A DNA stretch of 64,000 nucleotides from DATFMP01 sp035266845. Lineage in GTDB: Bacteria > SAR324 > JACQKK01. The stretch's first letter is position 1, and each line of letters begins with the position of its first letter. The notes beneath the pieces are model-generated. The model worked only from the letters and a program-made list of their open reading frames with translations, was not told where the DNA came from and did no database searches. Positions 44,579 to 53,609 of this stretch are shown piece by piece. A program made the translations under genes and the position numbers. The DNA is taken from positions 1-64,000 of the forward strand of contig DATFMP010000037.1 of assembly GCA_035266845.1 (NCBI GenBank), given 5' to 3'.

Positions 44579-44851
44579 ATGATTCAGCAACTGCGGCGCT
44601 TCGCGCTGATCGGACTTGTGGCGTTCGTGGCCATGACCTTTGCAGGTGTGACCTCCATGGCCCAGTCGCAAGGAGCCCCCGCGGCGCCCGCGCAGACGGA
44701 GACTGCAAAGCCGGCCGATGCCCCGGCCAAACCGGCCAAGAAAAAGGCTCACAAGGCCCGCAAGACCACCAAGCGGGTGCACAAGAAGAAGGCGGTGAAG
44801 AAGTCCGCCAAGACGATGGAAAAGAAGGAAGAAGGCCAGTCCAAGCAGTAG
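44579..44851 (+). CDS. Exported Ala/Lys-rich basic protein
   Basis: The 90-residue protein begins with a signal peptide (about 1-28, ending SMAQ). A Pro/Ala linker follows, then a tail of about 40 residues dominated by Lys with Ala and His, resembling histone H1 or a KAK-repeat protein. After export it could bind anionic cell-wall polymers, DNA or metals in the periplasm. I do not recognise a named family. A strong hairpin terminator follows 13 bases after the stop, and the gap before it (44323-44578) holds no other gene, which supports an independent transcript. Confidence 0.65.
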   Translation: MIQQLRRFALIGLVAFVAMTFAGVTSMAQSQGAPAAPAQTETAKPADAPAKPAKKKAHKARKTTKRVHKKKAVKKSAKTMEKKEEGQSKQ

Positions 44852-44863
44852 TCAGCCAGAGCA

Positions 44864-44888
44864 GGGCCGCTCCCGCGTGGAGCGGCCC
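44864..44888 (+). terminator. Strong hairpin terminator
   Basis: A perfect 10-bp stem, GGGCCGCTCC with GGAGCGGCCC, has a 5-base loop and is followed by CTCTCCCC. It lies just after the Lys-rich protein gene and faces the convergent speB gene. The pyrimidine-rich tail is weak in T. Confidence 0.6.
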
Positions 44889-44983
44889 CTCTCCCCAGCG
44901 GGTGACGCCCCGCAGTAGTTGCTTCCAGCACAGTCAATGGAAGGACGAAGGTTGACGGCCCCAGATCGTCTGGTGGGCCCGCG

Positions 44984-45871
44984 CTACGGGCGCTCGCCCT
45001 CCAGCGCGTAGCCGATGAGCTTGTAGACCAGCCGCGCGGCCAGGAAGTCCGGCGCGTGAAGCCCCGGCTGCGGCGCCAGTTCGGTCATGTCGAAGCCGAT
45101 GATGCGACGGCGCTGGGCCACCTTGCGCAGCAGGCGCAGCGTGGCATGCCAGCCCAGCCCGCCGGGCACGGGCGTGCCGGTGGCGGGCATGATGGCCGGG
45201 TCGAGCCCGTCCACGTCCAGGGTCACGTACACGTCCTCGCCCAGCCGCTCCACGGCTTCGTCCATCCATTCTTCGTCGCGTCCGGCGATCTGGTAATCCC
45301 AGAAAACGTTGGCCTCCAGCCGCGTTTCGCGCAGGAAGGCGCGCTCCTGCTCGCACACGGCACGGATGCCCACCTGCACGAAGGGCAGCCCCAGGTCGTG
45401 CGCCCGGGCCATGATCGAGGCGTGGCTGTGCGGCGTGCCCTGGTAACTCGGGCGCAGGTCCGCATGGGCATCGATCTGCAGCAGCGAGAATGGGCGCTCG
45501 CGCACGGCCTGCTGCGCGGTGAACACGCCGTAGCTGATGGAGTGCTCGCCGCCCAGCGTGACGAGGAACTTGCCATCGCGCAGCGGGGGCAGCGCAGCGG
45601 TGTGGATGCGCTGCATCACCTGCTCCGGCGTGGCCGCCGCGCAATCCACCGGCGGCAGCGTGTGCAGGCCCAGTGCATCGAAGCACCAGTCCAGTTCCTC
45701 GTCGTACATCTCGAGCTGCCCGGAGGCCTCCAGAATCGCCCGCGGGCCCTGCGCGGCGCCGCTGCCGTAGGACACCGTGCCCTCGTACGGCACTGGGAGA
45801 ATCGCCACGCGCGCCTCGGCATAGGTGCAGGGGCGCAGATCGTCGCCACAGAACGGGGGATAGGGCTGCAT
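44984..45871 (-). CDS. speB: Agmatinase
   Basis: The enzyme hydrolyses agmatine to putrescine and urea. The 295 residues have the ureohydrolase manganese motifs: GGEHSIS near 107-113, DAHADLRPSYQG near 135-146, and TLDVDGLDPAIMPATGTPVPGGL near 218-240. Length fits SpeB. It lies 84 bases downstream of arginine decarboxylase on the same strand, and together they convert arginine to putrescine. Confidence 0.93.
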   Translation of the reverse strand: MQPYPPFCGDDLRPCTYAEARVAILPVPYEGTVSYGSGAAQGPRAILEASGQLEMYDEELDWCFDALGLHTLPPVDCAAATPEQVMQRIHTAALPPLRDGKFLVTLGGEHSISYGVFTAQQAVRERPFSLLQIDAHADLRPSYQGTPHSHASIMARAHDLGLPFVQVGIRAVCEQERAFLRETRLEANVFWDYQIAGRDEEWMDEAVERLGEDVYVTLDVDGLDPAIMPATGTPVPGGLGWHATLRLLRKVAQRRRIIGFDMTELAPQPGLHAPDFLAARLVYKLIGYALEGERP

Positions 45872-45954
45872 CGCGGATCGGGACGGCAGGTAAGTGGGCG
45901 CGGGTTATCGCAGGGGTGTGTACTGGGGCGGCTCCTGCGGACGTCGCCGCGGGT

Positions 45955-47910
45955 TCACCCCAGTTGCGCCTTGCGGATGGGGCGCGGCCGGGACTGGCGC
46001 GGCGCATCGCTTTCCAGGTAGGTCATGCCCTCCAGCCCCGCGACGTACAGGTTGCGGAAGGTCTTGCCCTCCAGCGCGGTCATGTGGCCCGCACGCACGG
46101 CGGCTTGCACCTGGCGCTCCAGCCGGTCCACCAGCATGTCGGGCTGGAACTGCACGTAATTGAGCACGTCCGCCACGGTCTCTCCGTGGATCACCTGCTC
46201 GTAGTGCCAGCCATCCTCGGACAGCGCCACGTGGATGGCGTTGGTGTCCCCGAACAGGTTATGCAGGTCGCCCAGGATCTCCTGGTACGCGCCCGTGAGG
46301 AACACGCCGATGTAGTATGGCTCGTCCCGCTTCATCGCGTGCAGGGGCAGGCTCTCGCGTTTTTCGAAGCGGCTGATGTAGCTCAGCAGCCGCCCGTCGG
46401 AATCGCAGGTGATGTCCTGCAGGGTGCCGTTGCGGGTGGGCCGCTCGTCCAGCCGGTGCAGCGGCGCCACGGGAAACTCCTGGTTGATCGCCCAGGAATC
46501 CGGCAATGACTGGAACACGGAGAAGTTGCAGAAGTACTTGTCCGCCAGCAGCGACTCCAACTCCTTGAACTCCTCGGGCACGCGCTTCATCTTGGAGGCC
46601 AGCCGCTCCACGCGCCGCGCCACCGCCCAGAAGGCCTGGTCGATGCGCGCCCGGTGCTGCAGCGGCAGGTAGCCCAGCTCGAACAGCTTGTTGGCCTCGC
46701 CGCGGATGTGCAGGGCCTCGGACCACTGGCCGAACAGGGAGTGCGGGGTCAGCTCGGTGAGGATCTCCTGCAGCTTGGTGACTTGCTCCGGCTCTTCCGC
46801 CTCGGGCTCCAGTTCCACCAAGTGGTTGTCCAGCGAGGTGTACTCCAGCACGTTGAGCGCCAGCATGGCGTGGTGCGCCGTCAGCGCCCGGCCGGATTCC
46901 GAGATGATGTTCGGGTGGGGCAGGCCCTCGGCTTGGCAGGTTTCCGCCAGCATGGAGACGATGTCGCGGGCGTACTCCTCCTCGTCGTAGTTGACGCTGA
47001 AGCCGAAGGTGCTGCGCGTGCCGTCGTAGTCCACCCCCAGCCCGCCGCCCACGTCCACGTAGCCGATGGAGCAGCCCAGCCGGTGCAGTTCCACGTAGTA
47101 GCGGGCCACCTCCTGCATGGCCTCCTTGACGCGGCGGATGTTGTTGATCTGGCTGCCCAGGTGCGCGTGGATGAGCTGGAAGCAGTCCAGGCGGTCGGCC
47201 TGGCGCAGCATCTCGATGGCCTCCATCAGCTCCCAGGAGAGCAGGCCGAACTTGGAGTAGTCGCCTCCGGAATCTTCCCACTTGCCCGAGCCGGTGGTGA
47301 CCAGCTTGATGCGGATCCCGATGCGCGGGCGCAGCTTCTCCTCCTCGGCGATGCGCAGGATCTGCGGCAGCTCGCTGAGCTTTTCCACCACCAGCAGCAC
47401 GGTCTTGCCCAGCCGCTGCGCCAGCAGCGCCATCCGGATGTAGCTGGGGTCCTTGAAGCCGTTGCAGATGATCAGCGCGCCGGGGGTTTCCAGGGTCGCC
47501 AGGGCCGCGTGCAGCTCCGGCTTGGAGCCCACCTCCAGGCCCATGCGGTAGGGCGCGCCGTAGCCCACCACCTCCTCCACCACCTGGCGTTGCTGGTTCA
47601 CCTTGATCGGGTAGACGGCCAGGTACTCGCCTTCGTATTCGTGCTCCGCGATGGCGTTGGCGAAGCAGCGCTGCAGGTGCACCAGGCGGTCTTCCAGCGT
47701 ATCGGAAAAGCGGATCAACAGCGGCAGGGAGAGCCCCTGCGCCTGCGCGTCGTCCAGCAGCTCCTTCAGGTCGATGCCCTGGGCCGGATCGCGGCGCGGG
47801 TAGGCGACCATGTGCCCCGCGTCGTTGATGCCGAAGTACCCGCGGCCCCAGCCCTGGATAGCGTACAGATCCAGGGCATCGGCGGTGGACCAGCGCTGCA
47901 GATTGCTCAT
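45955..47910 (-). CDS. speA: Biosynthetic arginine decarboxylase
   Basis: This PLP fold-III decarboxylase converts arginine to agmatine. In 651 residues, close to the E. coli length of 658, it shows YPIKVNQQRQVVEEV near 100-114 with the PLP lysine, HAHLGSQINNIRRV near 246-259, DVGGGLGVDYDGT near 284-296, and the substrate region ITCDSDGR near 510. ATG 47910 begins MSNLQRWSTADAL, matching family starts. A TATAAT box on the same strand (complement of 47983-47988) may belong to its promoter, though a good -35 is missing. Confidence 0.95.
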   Translation of the reverse strand: MSNLQRWSTADALDLYAIQGWGRGYFGINDAGHMVAYPRRDPAQGIDLKELLDDAQAQGLSLPLLIRFSDTLEDRLVHLQRCFANAIAEHEYEGEYLAVYPIKVNQQRQVVEEVVGYGAPYRMGLEVGSKPELHAALATLETPGALIICNGFKDPSYIRMALLAQRLGKTVLLVVEKLSELPQILRIAEEEKLRPRIGIRIKLVTTGSGKWEDSGGDYSKFGLLSWELMEAIEMLRQADRLDCFQLIHAHLGSQINNIRRVKEAMQEVARYYVELHRLGCSIGYVDVGGGLGVDYDGTRSTFGFSVNYDEEEYARDIVSMLAETCQAEGLPHPNIISESGRALTAHHAMLALNVLEYTSLDNHLVELEPEAEEPEQVTKLQEILTELTPHSLFGQWSEALHIRGEANKLFELGYLPLQHRARIDQAFWAVARRVERLASKMKRVPEEFKELESLLADKYFCNFSVFQSLPDSWAINQEFPVAPLHRLDERPTRNGTLQDITCDSDGRLLSYISRFEKRESLPLHAMKRDEPYYIGVFLTGAYQEILGDLHNLFGDTNAIHVALSEDGWHYEQVIHGETVADVLNYVQFQPDMLVDRLERQVQAAVRAGHMTALEGKTFRNLYVAGLEGMTYLESDAPRQSRPRPIRKAQLG

Positions 47911-48057
47911 CGATGACCTGACGGGGGAGAGGCCGGTTGTGGGGAACGTGCGCACAGCCCTGCGGGAGCGCGCGATCATGCGATTATAGTACGCGGAGCG
48001 GGCCGGCGCTGCCAACCGCAAATCGCCATGAGACGCGGCATTCCCGGGGACTTCCGG

Positions 48058-49398
48058 TCAGTAGCCCTGGAAGCGCAGCAGACCGGCGTAGCTCTCCGCG
48101 CCGGGGAAGCGCGCGTAGAGGATCAGCTCGCCGCGGGGCATGCGCACGTCGCCCTCGAACGCGCCGCCGCGCGCGGCCAGCTCTACCAGTTGCCCGTTGA
48201 CGGCGGCCACCACCCGCTCCGCCCCCGGTATCCGCAGCCGGAAGCGCTGCGTCGAGCCGGCGGGCAAGCGGCCGCGCAGTGGCGCCTCCAGCCGCCCTTC
48301 GTGCTCGGCGAACGGCCGGTAGGGTTCCGGAAAGCCCGCCCCGCCGCCAAGTCCCGCACTGGCCAGCAGACGCAGCTCCAGTGCACTTTCGTAAGTGCGC
48401 TCGGCTGGCTCTGCCTTGCTGAGCACCTGCAGCGCGTAATTCCCGGCGCGCGGGACGCGCACGTGAATCTGCACGGCGCTGCCGTCGCGCTGGGCGAACG
48501 TGGGCCCGCCGGCCACCTCGCGGCCGTCCCGCAGCAGCTTTGCCGTGAGTCGCACCTGCGGCGGCGCCTGGATGCGCAGCGTCAGCTCGCCGGCGGTGCG
48601 GATGGCGCCTTCGGAGGGGCCGACCAGCGCCAGCCCGTCCCGAAAGAACGCGGGCCAGGTCAGCGGCAGGGCCACGAATTGTCCGGCCGTCAGGGGCCGT
48701 GGCAGCAGCTGCCATTCGGGCTGCTCCGGCAGATGCCGGTACACGAATCGCTCGGGTGGCGTCAGAAAGTACAGCGGCTCGAAGTGCCGCCGGAACGCAT
48801 GGGTCTTTGCGTCCAGCGTGCCGGCGCCCCAGGTGGCGTCCAGCAGGTACCATCGGCCGCTCAGCCGCACGGCGTTCCAGGCGTGATCGGCCGGCCCGGC
48901 CAGCGCCTGCCCGGCCCGGTAGCCGAAGCCTTTGGCATGGCCGCTGATGGTCACGGCCTCCAGCCCCATGCGCCGGGACAGTGCGAGGAACAGCCCCGCG
49001 TATCCGTCGCAGACGGCAAGGCGGTGCCGCAGCACGTCCTCCGGGGCGCGCTGGGTGTTGCGGAAGCGTCCGGAGAAGTACGCATCGGCGTCGTAGGCGA
49101 TGCGGTCGGTGATCCAGCGGTAGATCACGCGCGCCTTGTCCGCGTCGTCCCGCGCCGGTGCGGCCAGATAGGCGGCCAGGGCATCCAGGGAGCGCTCCGC
49201 GACCGCCGGGGCCCGCAGCGCATGACGGTCCACCGCCGTGAAGTCGCGGGCGGCCAGCGCAGCGGATTGCGCAGCCCGCGGTCGCGCGGCCGCCCCGCCG
49301 GGCAGCGCGCCTTGTGGCCCCTGCACCGGCGCGCGATCCGGCACGCAGCCAGTGGGCACCAGCAGCAAGCCCAACACCAGCCAGCGACTCACACGCAT
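48058..49398 (-). CDS. Transglutaminase-like lipoprotein
   Basis: The 446-residue protein has a lipoprotein signal ending at the lipobox Cys18 (LLLVPTGC). A transglutaminase-like cysteine domain covers about 70-195, with DKARVIYRWITDRIAYD and a full triad: Cys130 in LAVCDGYAG, His172 in DHAWNAV and Asp187 in YLLDATWG. The closest known type is the kyphoscoliosis-peptidase-like group, which cleaves or crosslinks peptides. The remaining 250 residues look like two beta-sandwich modules. It would act on the periplasmic face, possibly on cell-wall or surface proteins. No partner gene is evident. Confidence 0.8.
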   Translation of the reverse strand: MRVSRWLVLGLLLVPTGCVPDRAPVQGPQGALPGGAAARPRAAQSAALAARDFTAVDRHALRAPAVAERSLDALAAYLAAPARDDADKARVIYRWITDRIAYDADAYFSGRFRNTQRAPEDVLRHRLAVCDGYAGLFLALSRRMGLEAVTISGHAKGFGYRAGQALAGPADHAWNAVRLSGRWYLLDATWGAGTLDAKTHAFRRHFEPLYFLTPPERFVYRHLPEQPEWQLLPRPLTAGQFVALPLTWPAFFRDGLALVGPSEGAIRTAGELTLRIQAPPQVRLTAKLLRDGREVAGGPTFAQRDGSAVQIHVRVPRAGNYALQVLSKAEPAERTYESALELRLLASAGLGGGAGFPEPYRPFAEHEGRLEAPLRGRLPAGSTQRFRLRIPGAERVVAAVNGQLVELAARGGAFEGDVRMPRGELILYARFPGAESYAGLLRFQGY

Positions 49399-49569
49399 CC
49401 TCTCGTCCGTGGCCCGAGTGGCCCCCCATGGCGCGCACCGACGCTCCAAGAGCGGTGTGCGTGCCTCGTTTGCACCACGGTAGCACCGGGTCCAGCGCAC
49501 GGGAACCCGCGGCCGGCAGCACCCGCGCCGCTCGTTGGCGAGTCTGCTGGCGTCAACGTGAGCATCTCC

Positions 49570-49598
49570 TTGTCTTCGGCTCGGGTGGGCATTACAAT
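49570..49598 (+). promoter_or_regulatory. Sigma-70-type promoter
   Basis: TTGTCT (49570-49575) and TACAAT (49593-49598) are separated by 17 bases. They lie 75 bases before the phosphomannose-isomerase-like gene and are well placed to drive it and the coupled carboxypeptidase gene. Confidence 0.55.
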
Positions 49599-49672
49599 AG
49601 CGCTCTCTCGCACCGCACCGAGCCTAGAAACTCGGAGACTCTCACCCCGCAAACCGGATTGCAGACATACGG

Positions 49673-51250
49673 ATGGCTGCACCTTCCGCGAAGTCGGGCC
49701 TTTCGGCCACGCCGCCTACGTTCGCCATCAAGGGCGCGCACAACTCCATCCTGCTGGAAATGACGGGGCTGGGGCAGAATCCGCCGTCCGGGCGCCTGTT
49801 GCGCGGGCTTTCGCCCTACCTGGACGAGCAGGAGGCGACCCACGTGTTTTTGCTCACCGAGCGGCGGCGGCGCGAGCCGTGGAGTCTGCAGCCGGACAAG
49901 CTCGTCACGTACCAGGAAATCGTGCACTGGGCCCGCGGGCCGGAGGGTGAATCCTACCGCGGTGTGGTGTCGTCCACCAACCGCTTGGGCCGGGACGAGG
50001 TGATCCAGGCCTTCGAATACGAGCCGCTGTCCCTCATCGAGTGGGCGGCTCGGCGGCTGGAGACGGCCGTGGTGAGCAGCCGCGAGCCGATCCTGCTGGA
50101 CGTGTGCTACATCCCCAAGCCCTGGGGCCGCGAGGGCTGGTACACGGGCATCGAGAAGCGCGGGGTCTCGCGCGTGCGCTCCGCCACGGGTGTGACGTCC
50201 CTACCCTATGCGCTGGGCATGTTCCCCGTCCCCATCTCGGGCGAGAAGGAAGAGCCGCCGATTCTCGTCAAGACCCTGGAGCCGCTGCCCGAGCCGGTCT
50301 ATGGCGACCTGTACCTGGAGGTGCACCGCGAGAAGTGGGAGACCTATGTGGTGTTGCAGGTGAACCGCGAGGCTTGGCCCGATGGCGTGGGCGGACTGCG
50401 GGCGGGCCTGCACCCGGAGGTGATGGACGAGTATCGCGGGCGTCACGGGGCCGCCTGGGAGGATAAGCTGAGCGCGGACCTGGTGCAGACCATCCGCGAC
50501 TACGAGCAGGTGCGCCGCAGCATTGACGATCAGCTCGATGCCGCCCTGCGCGAACGCGAGGCCAACCCGCAGGAGCCTGTGGCGCCCGACCTGCATCGCG
50601 AGCTGCTGGCGGAGCTTCCGGATACGCTGCGGGCCGAGGAGGAGCGCCGCCGCGCGGCCGTGGAGCGCTTCCTGGGCAAGGTGCCGTTGCACGAGGGCAG
50701 CGTGGTGACGCTGCCGCCGGGTGTGCTGCATTCGCTGCAGCACGGCGTGAAGGTGATCGAGTTCCAGACGCCCACCTACGAGCGGCTGATCGCCATGTTC
50801 GCCCAGAAGGTGCTCACCCAGCCGCACTGGGACGTGCAGGACGCCGTGGCCCTGATGGAAAAGGCACCCTACGAGGCGCCCGCGCCGGAGGTGCTGACCA
50901 CCGAAGAGGGCTTGGCCATCGAGCGCATCGTGGATTTTCCCCAGTTCGTGGTGGACCGGGTGATGCTGGAGCAGGATCGCGTGCTGCCCGCACAGACGGA
51001 GGGGAACAACCAGTACCAGCTTACCGTGGTGACGCAGGGCAAGGGCGAGCTGGCCCTGCCGGACGGCCGCACCTACCCGCTGGAACCGGAGGTAGCCTAC
51101 CTGCTGCCGGCCGCCATGGGCGCCTTCTCAGTGAAGGCCATCGCCGCACAAGGGCTGACCTACCTGCGATGCTCCCCGCGGCTGGAGGCCAACAAGGAGC
51201 CTCCGACCGTCAAGGTGAGTGTGGAGGACGCCCTGGAGCGGACATGGTGA
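49673..51250 (+). CDS. Phosphomannose isomerase type I-like cupin protein
   Basis: The 525-residue protein resembles type I phosphomannose isomerase. IPKPWGREGWYTGIEKRG near 145-162, ILVKTLEPLPEP near 198-209, YGDLYLEVHREKWETYVVLQVN near 211-232, and a late GSVVTLPPGVLHSLQHGVKVIEFQTPTYERL near 343-373 correspond to the zinc-cupin strands. It is about 130 residues longer than E. coli ManA because of a charged helical insert near 255-335 and an extra C-terminal cupin part. Isomerisation of mannose-6-phosphate or another sugar phosphate is inferred. Its last codons overlap the LD-carboxypeptidase start by seven bases. Confidence 0.75.
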   Translation: MAAPSAKSGLSATPPTFAIKGAHNSILLEMTGLGQNPPSGRLLRGLSPYLDEQEATHVFLLTERRRREPWSLQPDKLVTYQEIVHWARGPEGESYRGVVSSTNRLGRDEVIQAFEYEPLSLIEWAARRLETAVVSSREPILLDVCYIPKPWGREGWYTGIEKRGVSRVRSATGVTSLPYALGMFPVPISGEKEEPPILVKTLEPLPEPVYGDLYLEVHREKWETYVVLQVNREAWPDGVGGLRAGLHPEVMDEYRGRHGAAWEDKLSADLVQTIRDYEQVRRSIDDQLDAALREREANPQEPVAPDLHRELLAELPDTLRAEEERRRAAVERFLGKVPLHEGSVVTLPPGVLHSLQHGVKVIEFQTPTYERLIAMFAQKVLTQPHWDVQDAVALMEKAPYEAPAPEVLTTEEGLAIERIVDFPQFVVDRVMLEQDRVLPAQTEGNNQYQLTVVTQGKGELALPDGRTYPLEPEVAYLLPAAMGAFSVKAIAAQGLTYLRCSPRLEANKEPPTVKVSVEDALERTW

Positions 51251-52230
51251 CTGCTCCCCGCCCCACCGCCCCGTCAGCCGCGGGATCCGCTCCGCTGGCG
51301 ATGCCTCCCGCCCTGGCACCGGGCGATACGGTGGCGCTGTTCTCCCCCAGTTCCCATTCCGGCCGAGACGGTGCCCGGCACCTGCAGGCCGCCCACGCGA
51401 TTCTCACAGGCTGGCGGCTGCGGCCCCTGGTGCTCCCCGAGCCCCAGCCCCGCCACCTCTATCTCGCGGGCACGGATGCCGAGCGGGCGGAAGCGTTCCA
51501 GGCGCTGTATTGCGACCCGGCCGTGAAGGGTCTCTTCGCGACGCGGGGTGGCTACGGCGCGGCGCGTATGCTGCCGCACCTGGATGCCGCGCGCATCGCC
51601 GCGGCGGCACCCAAGCCCGTGGTGGGCATGAGCGACGTGGTGGCGTTGTTTGGGTTCCTGCAAGCGGCCACGGGCGTGGGCACCCTGCACGGGTCCTGCC
51701 TCGCGGCCCCGAGCTTTCACGCGTCCCCGGAGCAGGCGGAAAATCTGGCCGATCAGCACATGTGGCTGTTCGAGCCGCCGGCTAGCGCGGCCATTCCCTG
51801 CCAGTTGCTGCAGGCCGCGCCGCAGGGCACGGTGGCTGAGGGCCGCCTGGTGGGGGGCAATCTTGCTGTGCTGGCCAGTCAGCTCGGCACACCCTGGGCG
51901 CTGGAGACCGAGGGCTGCATGCTGTTCCTGGAGGAGGTCAACGAAAAGCCCTATCGTGTGGACCGCTACCTGACGCAGTTGCGGCAGGCGGGGCGGCTGG
52001 ATAGCGTGGCGGGCGTAGTCTTCGGGCACATGCAAAACTGCGACAGCGAGCCGCCGGGCCTGCTGCACGACGTGCTGCGCGACCTGTTCCGCGACGCGCC
52101 CTATCCCGTCGCGATCAACCTGCCGGCCGGCCACGGTCCGCGCAACCGCACCCTGCCCCTGGGTCGGCGTGCCACGCTGACCTGGGAAGCACGGCGGGAT
52201 GGGTCGCCTGCGACGCTCACTATCGGTTGA
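51244..52230 (+). CDS. LD-carboxypeptidase (LdcA/MccF family)
   Basis: The S66 serine peptidase removes the terminal D-alanine from tetrapeptide muropeptides during wall recycling, or in MccF inactivates microcin C-like compounds. The 328 residues show LFATRGGYGAARMLPHLD near 97-114, nucleophile Ser130 in VVGMSDV, Glu in LFLEEVNEKPYRVDR near 228, and the His in LPAGHGPRN near 300. It begins within the stop region of the preceding gene (ATGGTGA), so translation is coupled. No signal peptide is seen, consistent with cytoplasmic action. Confidence 0.88.
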   Translation: MVTAPRPTAPSAAGSAPLAMPPALAPGDTVALFSPSSHSGRDGARHLQAAHAILTGWRLRPLVLPEPQPRHLYLAGTDAERAEAFQALYCDPAVKGLFATRGGYGAARMLPHLDAARIAAAAPKPVVGMSDVVALFGFLQAATGVGTLHGSCLAAPSFHASPEQAENLADQHMWLFEPPASAAIPCQLLQAAPQGTVAEGRLVGGNLAVLASQLGTPWALETEGCMLFLEEVNEKPYRVDRYLTQLRQAGRLDSVAGVVFGHMQNCDSEPPGLLHDVLRDLFRDAPYPVAINLPAGHGPRNRTLPLGRRATLTWEARRDGSPATLTIG

Positions 52231-52309
52231 GTGCACCCGGGCCGTGAGCAGCCTCCCGTGCGGTCTAGCGCCGCGAGCCGGTCGGACTGCCCGCCCTGGA
52301 CGTCGGCTG

Positions 52310-52337
52310 TTTCCACAACGGATAATCCTGGTATACT
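52310..52337 (+). promoter_or_regulatory. Extended -10 promoter of the cytochrome c gene
   Basis: TTTCCA (52310-52315) and TATACT (52332-52337) are separated by 16 bases, and TGG precedes the -10 as an extended element. The start codon of the cytochrome gene lies about 200 bases downstream, leaving a long leader. Nothing else is seen in the 305-base gap. Confidence 0.55.
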
Positions 52338-52535
52338 CGCCGCAAATACGGTTGCGCCCCTGAGGCGCTTTTGGTTATACCTCTCGCCGGTCGCCCGATT
52401 CGACCGTGCATCGCCCGATCGACGATCGGCGCGCACTTCCCGCCGGGCCAGCGGAGAACTGCCGGGGAGAGGCAAGGGAGGCTGGTAACCCAATCGGATT
52501 CCAGACGCTTTTTCAACCTCAACGTGGATTGCACT

Positions 52536-52886
52536 ATGCCTCACCTGATCCGACGGATCCTTCAAACCGCGCTGGTGGCCGCTACGGTGGTGACGTTCGG
52601 CGCCCTGTACATGAGCACGCCCGCGGCCGCGCAAAGCGGCAAGGCGCTCTTCAACCAGAAGGGCTGCGCGGCCTGCCATGGCCCCGGCGGTGCCAAACCG
52701 CTCCAGCCCGCGTATCCCAAGCTGGCCGGCCAGAACGCGGACTACATCGTGGTGCAGCTGAAGGCCTTCAAGACGCAGCAGCGCAAGAGTGGCCAGTCGG
52801 CCCTGATGTGGGGCATGGCGGCGCAGCTCAACGACAAGGAAATGACAGCGATCGCCAAGTACCTGGCCTCGGAAAAAGGCATCTAG
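52536..52886 (+). CDS. Class I cytochrome c, exported
   Basis: The 116-residue protein has a signal peptide of about 32 residues ending AAAQ. One haem-binding motif, CAACH (Cys44, Cys47, His48), is followed by GPGGAKPLQPAYPKLAGQNADYI. A Met near 92-95 in LMWGMAAQL is the likely sixth ligand. The pattern PKLAGQ..Y...QL..FK is that of cytochrome c4/c5 electron carriers. It would shuttle electrons in the periplasm between the bc1 complex and an oxidase. It is single-haem and half the size of c4. Confidence 0.9.
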   Translation: MPHLIRRILQTALVAATVVTFGALYMSTPAAAQSGKALFNQKGCAACHGPGGAKPLQPAYPKLAGQNADYIVVQLKAFKTQQRKSGQSALMWGMAAQLNDKEMTAIAKYLASEKGI

Positions 52887-52948
52887 CACCGTCCGGGCCA
52901 GGTTTTGTTTGGAAGCGCCATGAGGACTGTCCTGAACAGCCCGTGCCT

Positions 52949-53030
52949 GTCATTCCGAGCGAAGCAAGGAATCTGTTGTTCCGTGAAACAAAACAGATTC
53001 CTTGGCCCGCGTTGTGGGCCTCGGAATGAC
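52949..53030. repeat. 82-bp cruciform repeat, copy 2
   Basis: This matches copy 1 at 24910-24991 with 13 differences by hand count. The 11-bp terminal inverted repeat is identical. In the first inner hairpin GCGAGG/CCTCG has become GCAAGG/CCTTG, a compensatory pair change. The second inner hairpin keeps its stem with a G-U pair. Confidence 0.9.
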
Positions 53031-53192
53031 AAGTGACGGCAGATTGAGACACTCCGGCAATTCAAAACAAAGCCTTGGAGCCTCCGCGCTTGCGCGGGGG
53101 CTCCGGTCGCCCGCCGGCAGATCGCTTTGCCGCCGGGCACCCCACACCGTCCCCCTGCTATCCCCAGTCCGCCCCGCTCCGGGAGCCCCCGC

Positions 53193-53609
53193 ATGTCCGA
53201 GGTGTTCAGCCTGGAGTTCAAGGTGCGCGACTATGAGTTGGATCAGTACGGCGTCGTCAACAACGCCGTGTACCTGAACTACCTGGAACACGCCCGCCAC
53301 GAGTTTTTGCACGAGATCGGCATTGACCCCGCCGCCGTAGCCCGCGTGGGCAGCTCGCTGGCGCTGTCGGAGATTCGCGTGCACTACCGCAGCTCGCTGC
53401 GTTCGCGCGAGCGCTTTCGCGTGGAGGTGAGCATCGGTGCGTTGCGCGGGGCCCGCGTAACGATCCGCCAGCGTATCGTGAGCCACCCGGAGGGACGCGC
53501 CGTACTGGAGGCGGATGCCGTGGCGGTGTTCCTGGACGACCGCGGGCGGCCACAGCGGGTCAGCGCGGAGCACCGTGCCGCCTTCGCGCCCTACCTCGCG
53601 GCGGTCTGA
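53193..53609 (+). CDS. 4-hydroxybenzoyl-CoA-type thioesterase
   Basis: The 138-residue hotdog protein carries the catalytic motif YELDQYGVVNNAVYLNYLEHARHEFL at about 14-39, with the Asp in the position used by YbgC/4HBT enzymes. The strands VHYRSSLRSRERFRVEVS and EADAVAVFLDDRGRP complete the fold. It hydrolyses acyl-CoA esters of unknown identity. GGGAGC lies about eight bases before the ATG. Its last 19 bases overlap the convergent GH3 gene. Confidence 0.88.
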   Translation: MSEVFSLEFKVRDYELDQYGVVNNAVYLNYLEHARHEFLHEIGIDPAAVARVGSSLALSEIRVHYRSSLRSRERFRVEVSIGALRGARVTIRQRIVSHPEGRAVLEADAVAVFLDDRGRPQRVSAEHRAAFAPYLAAV

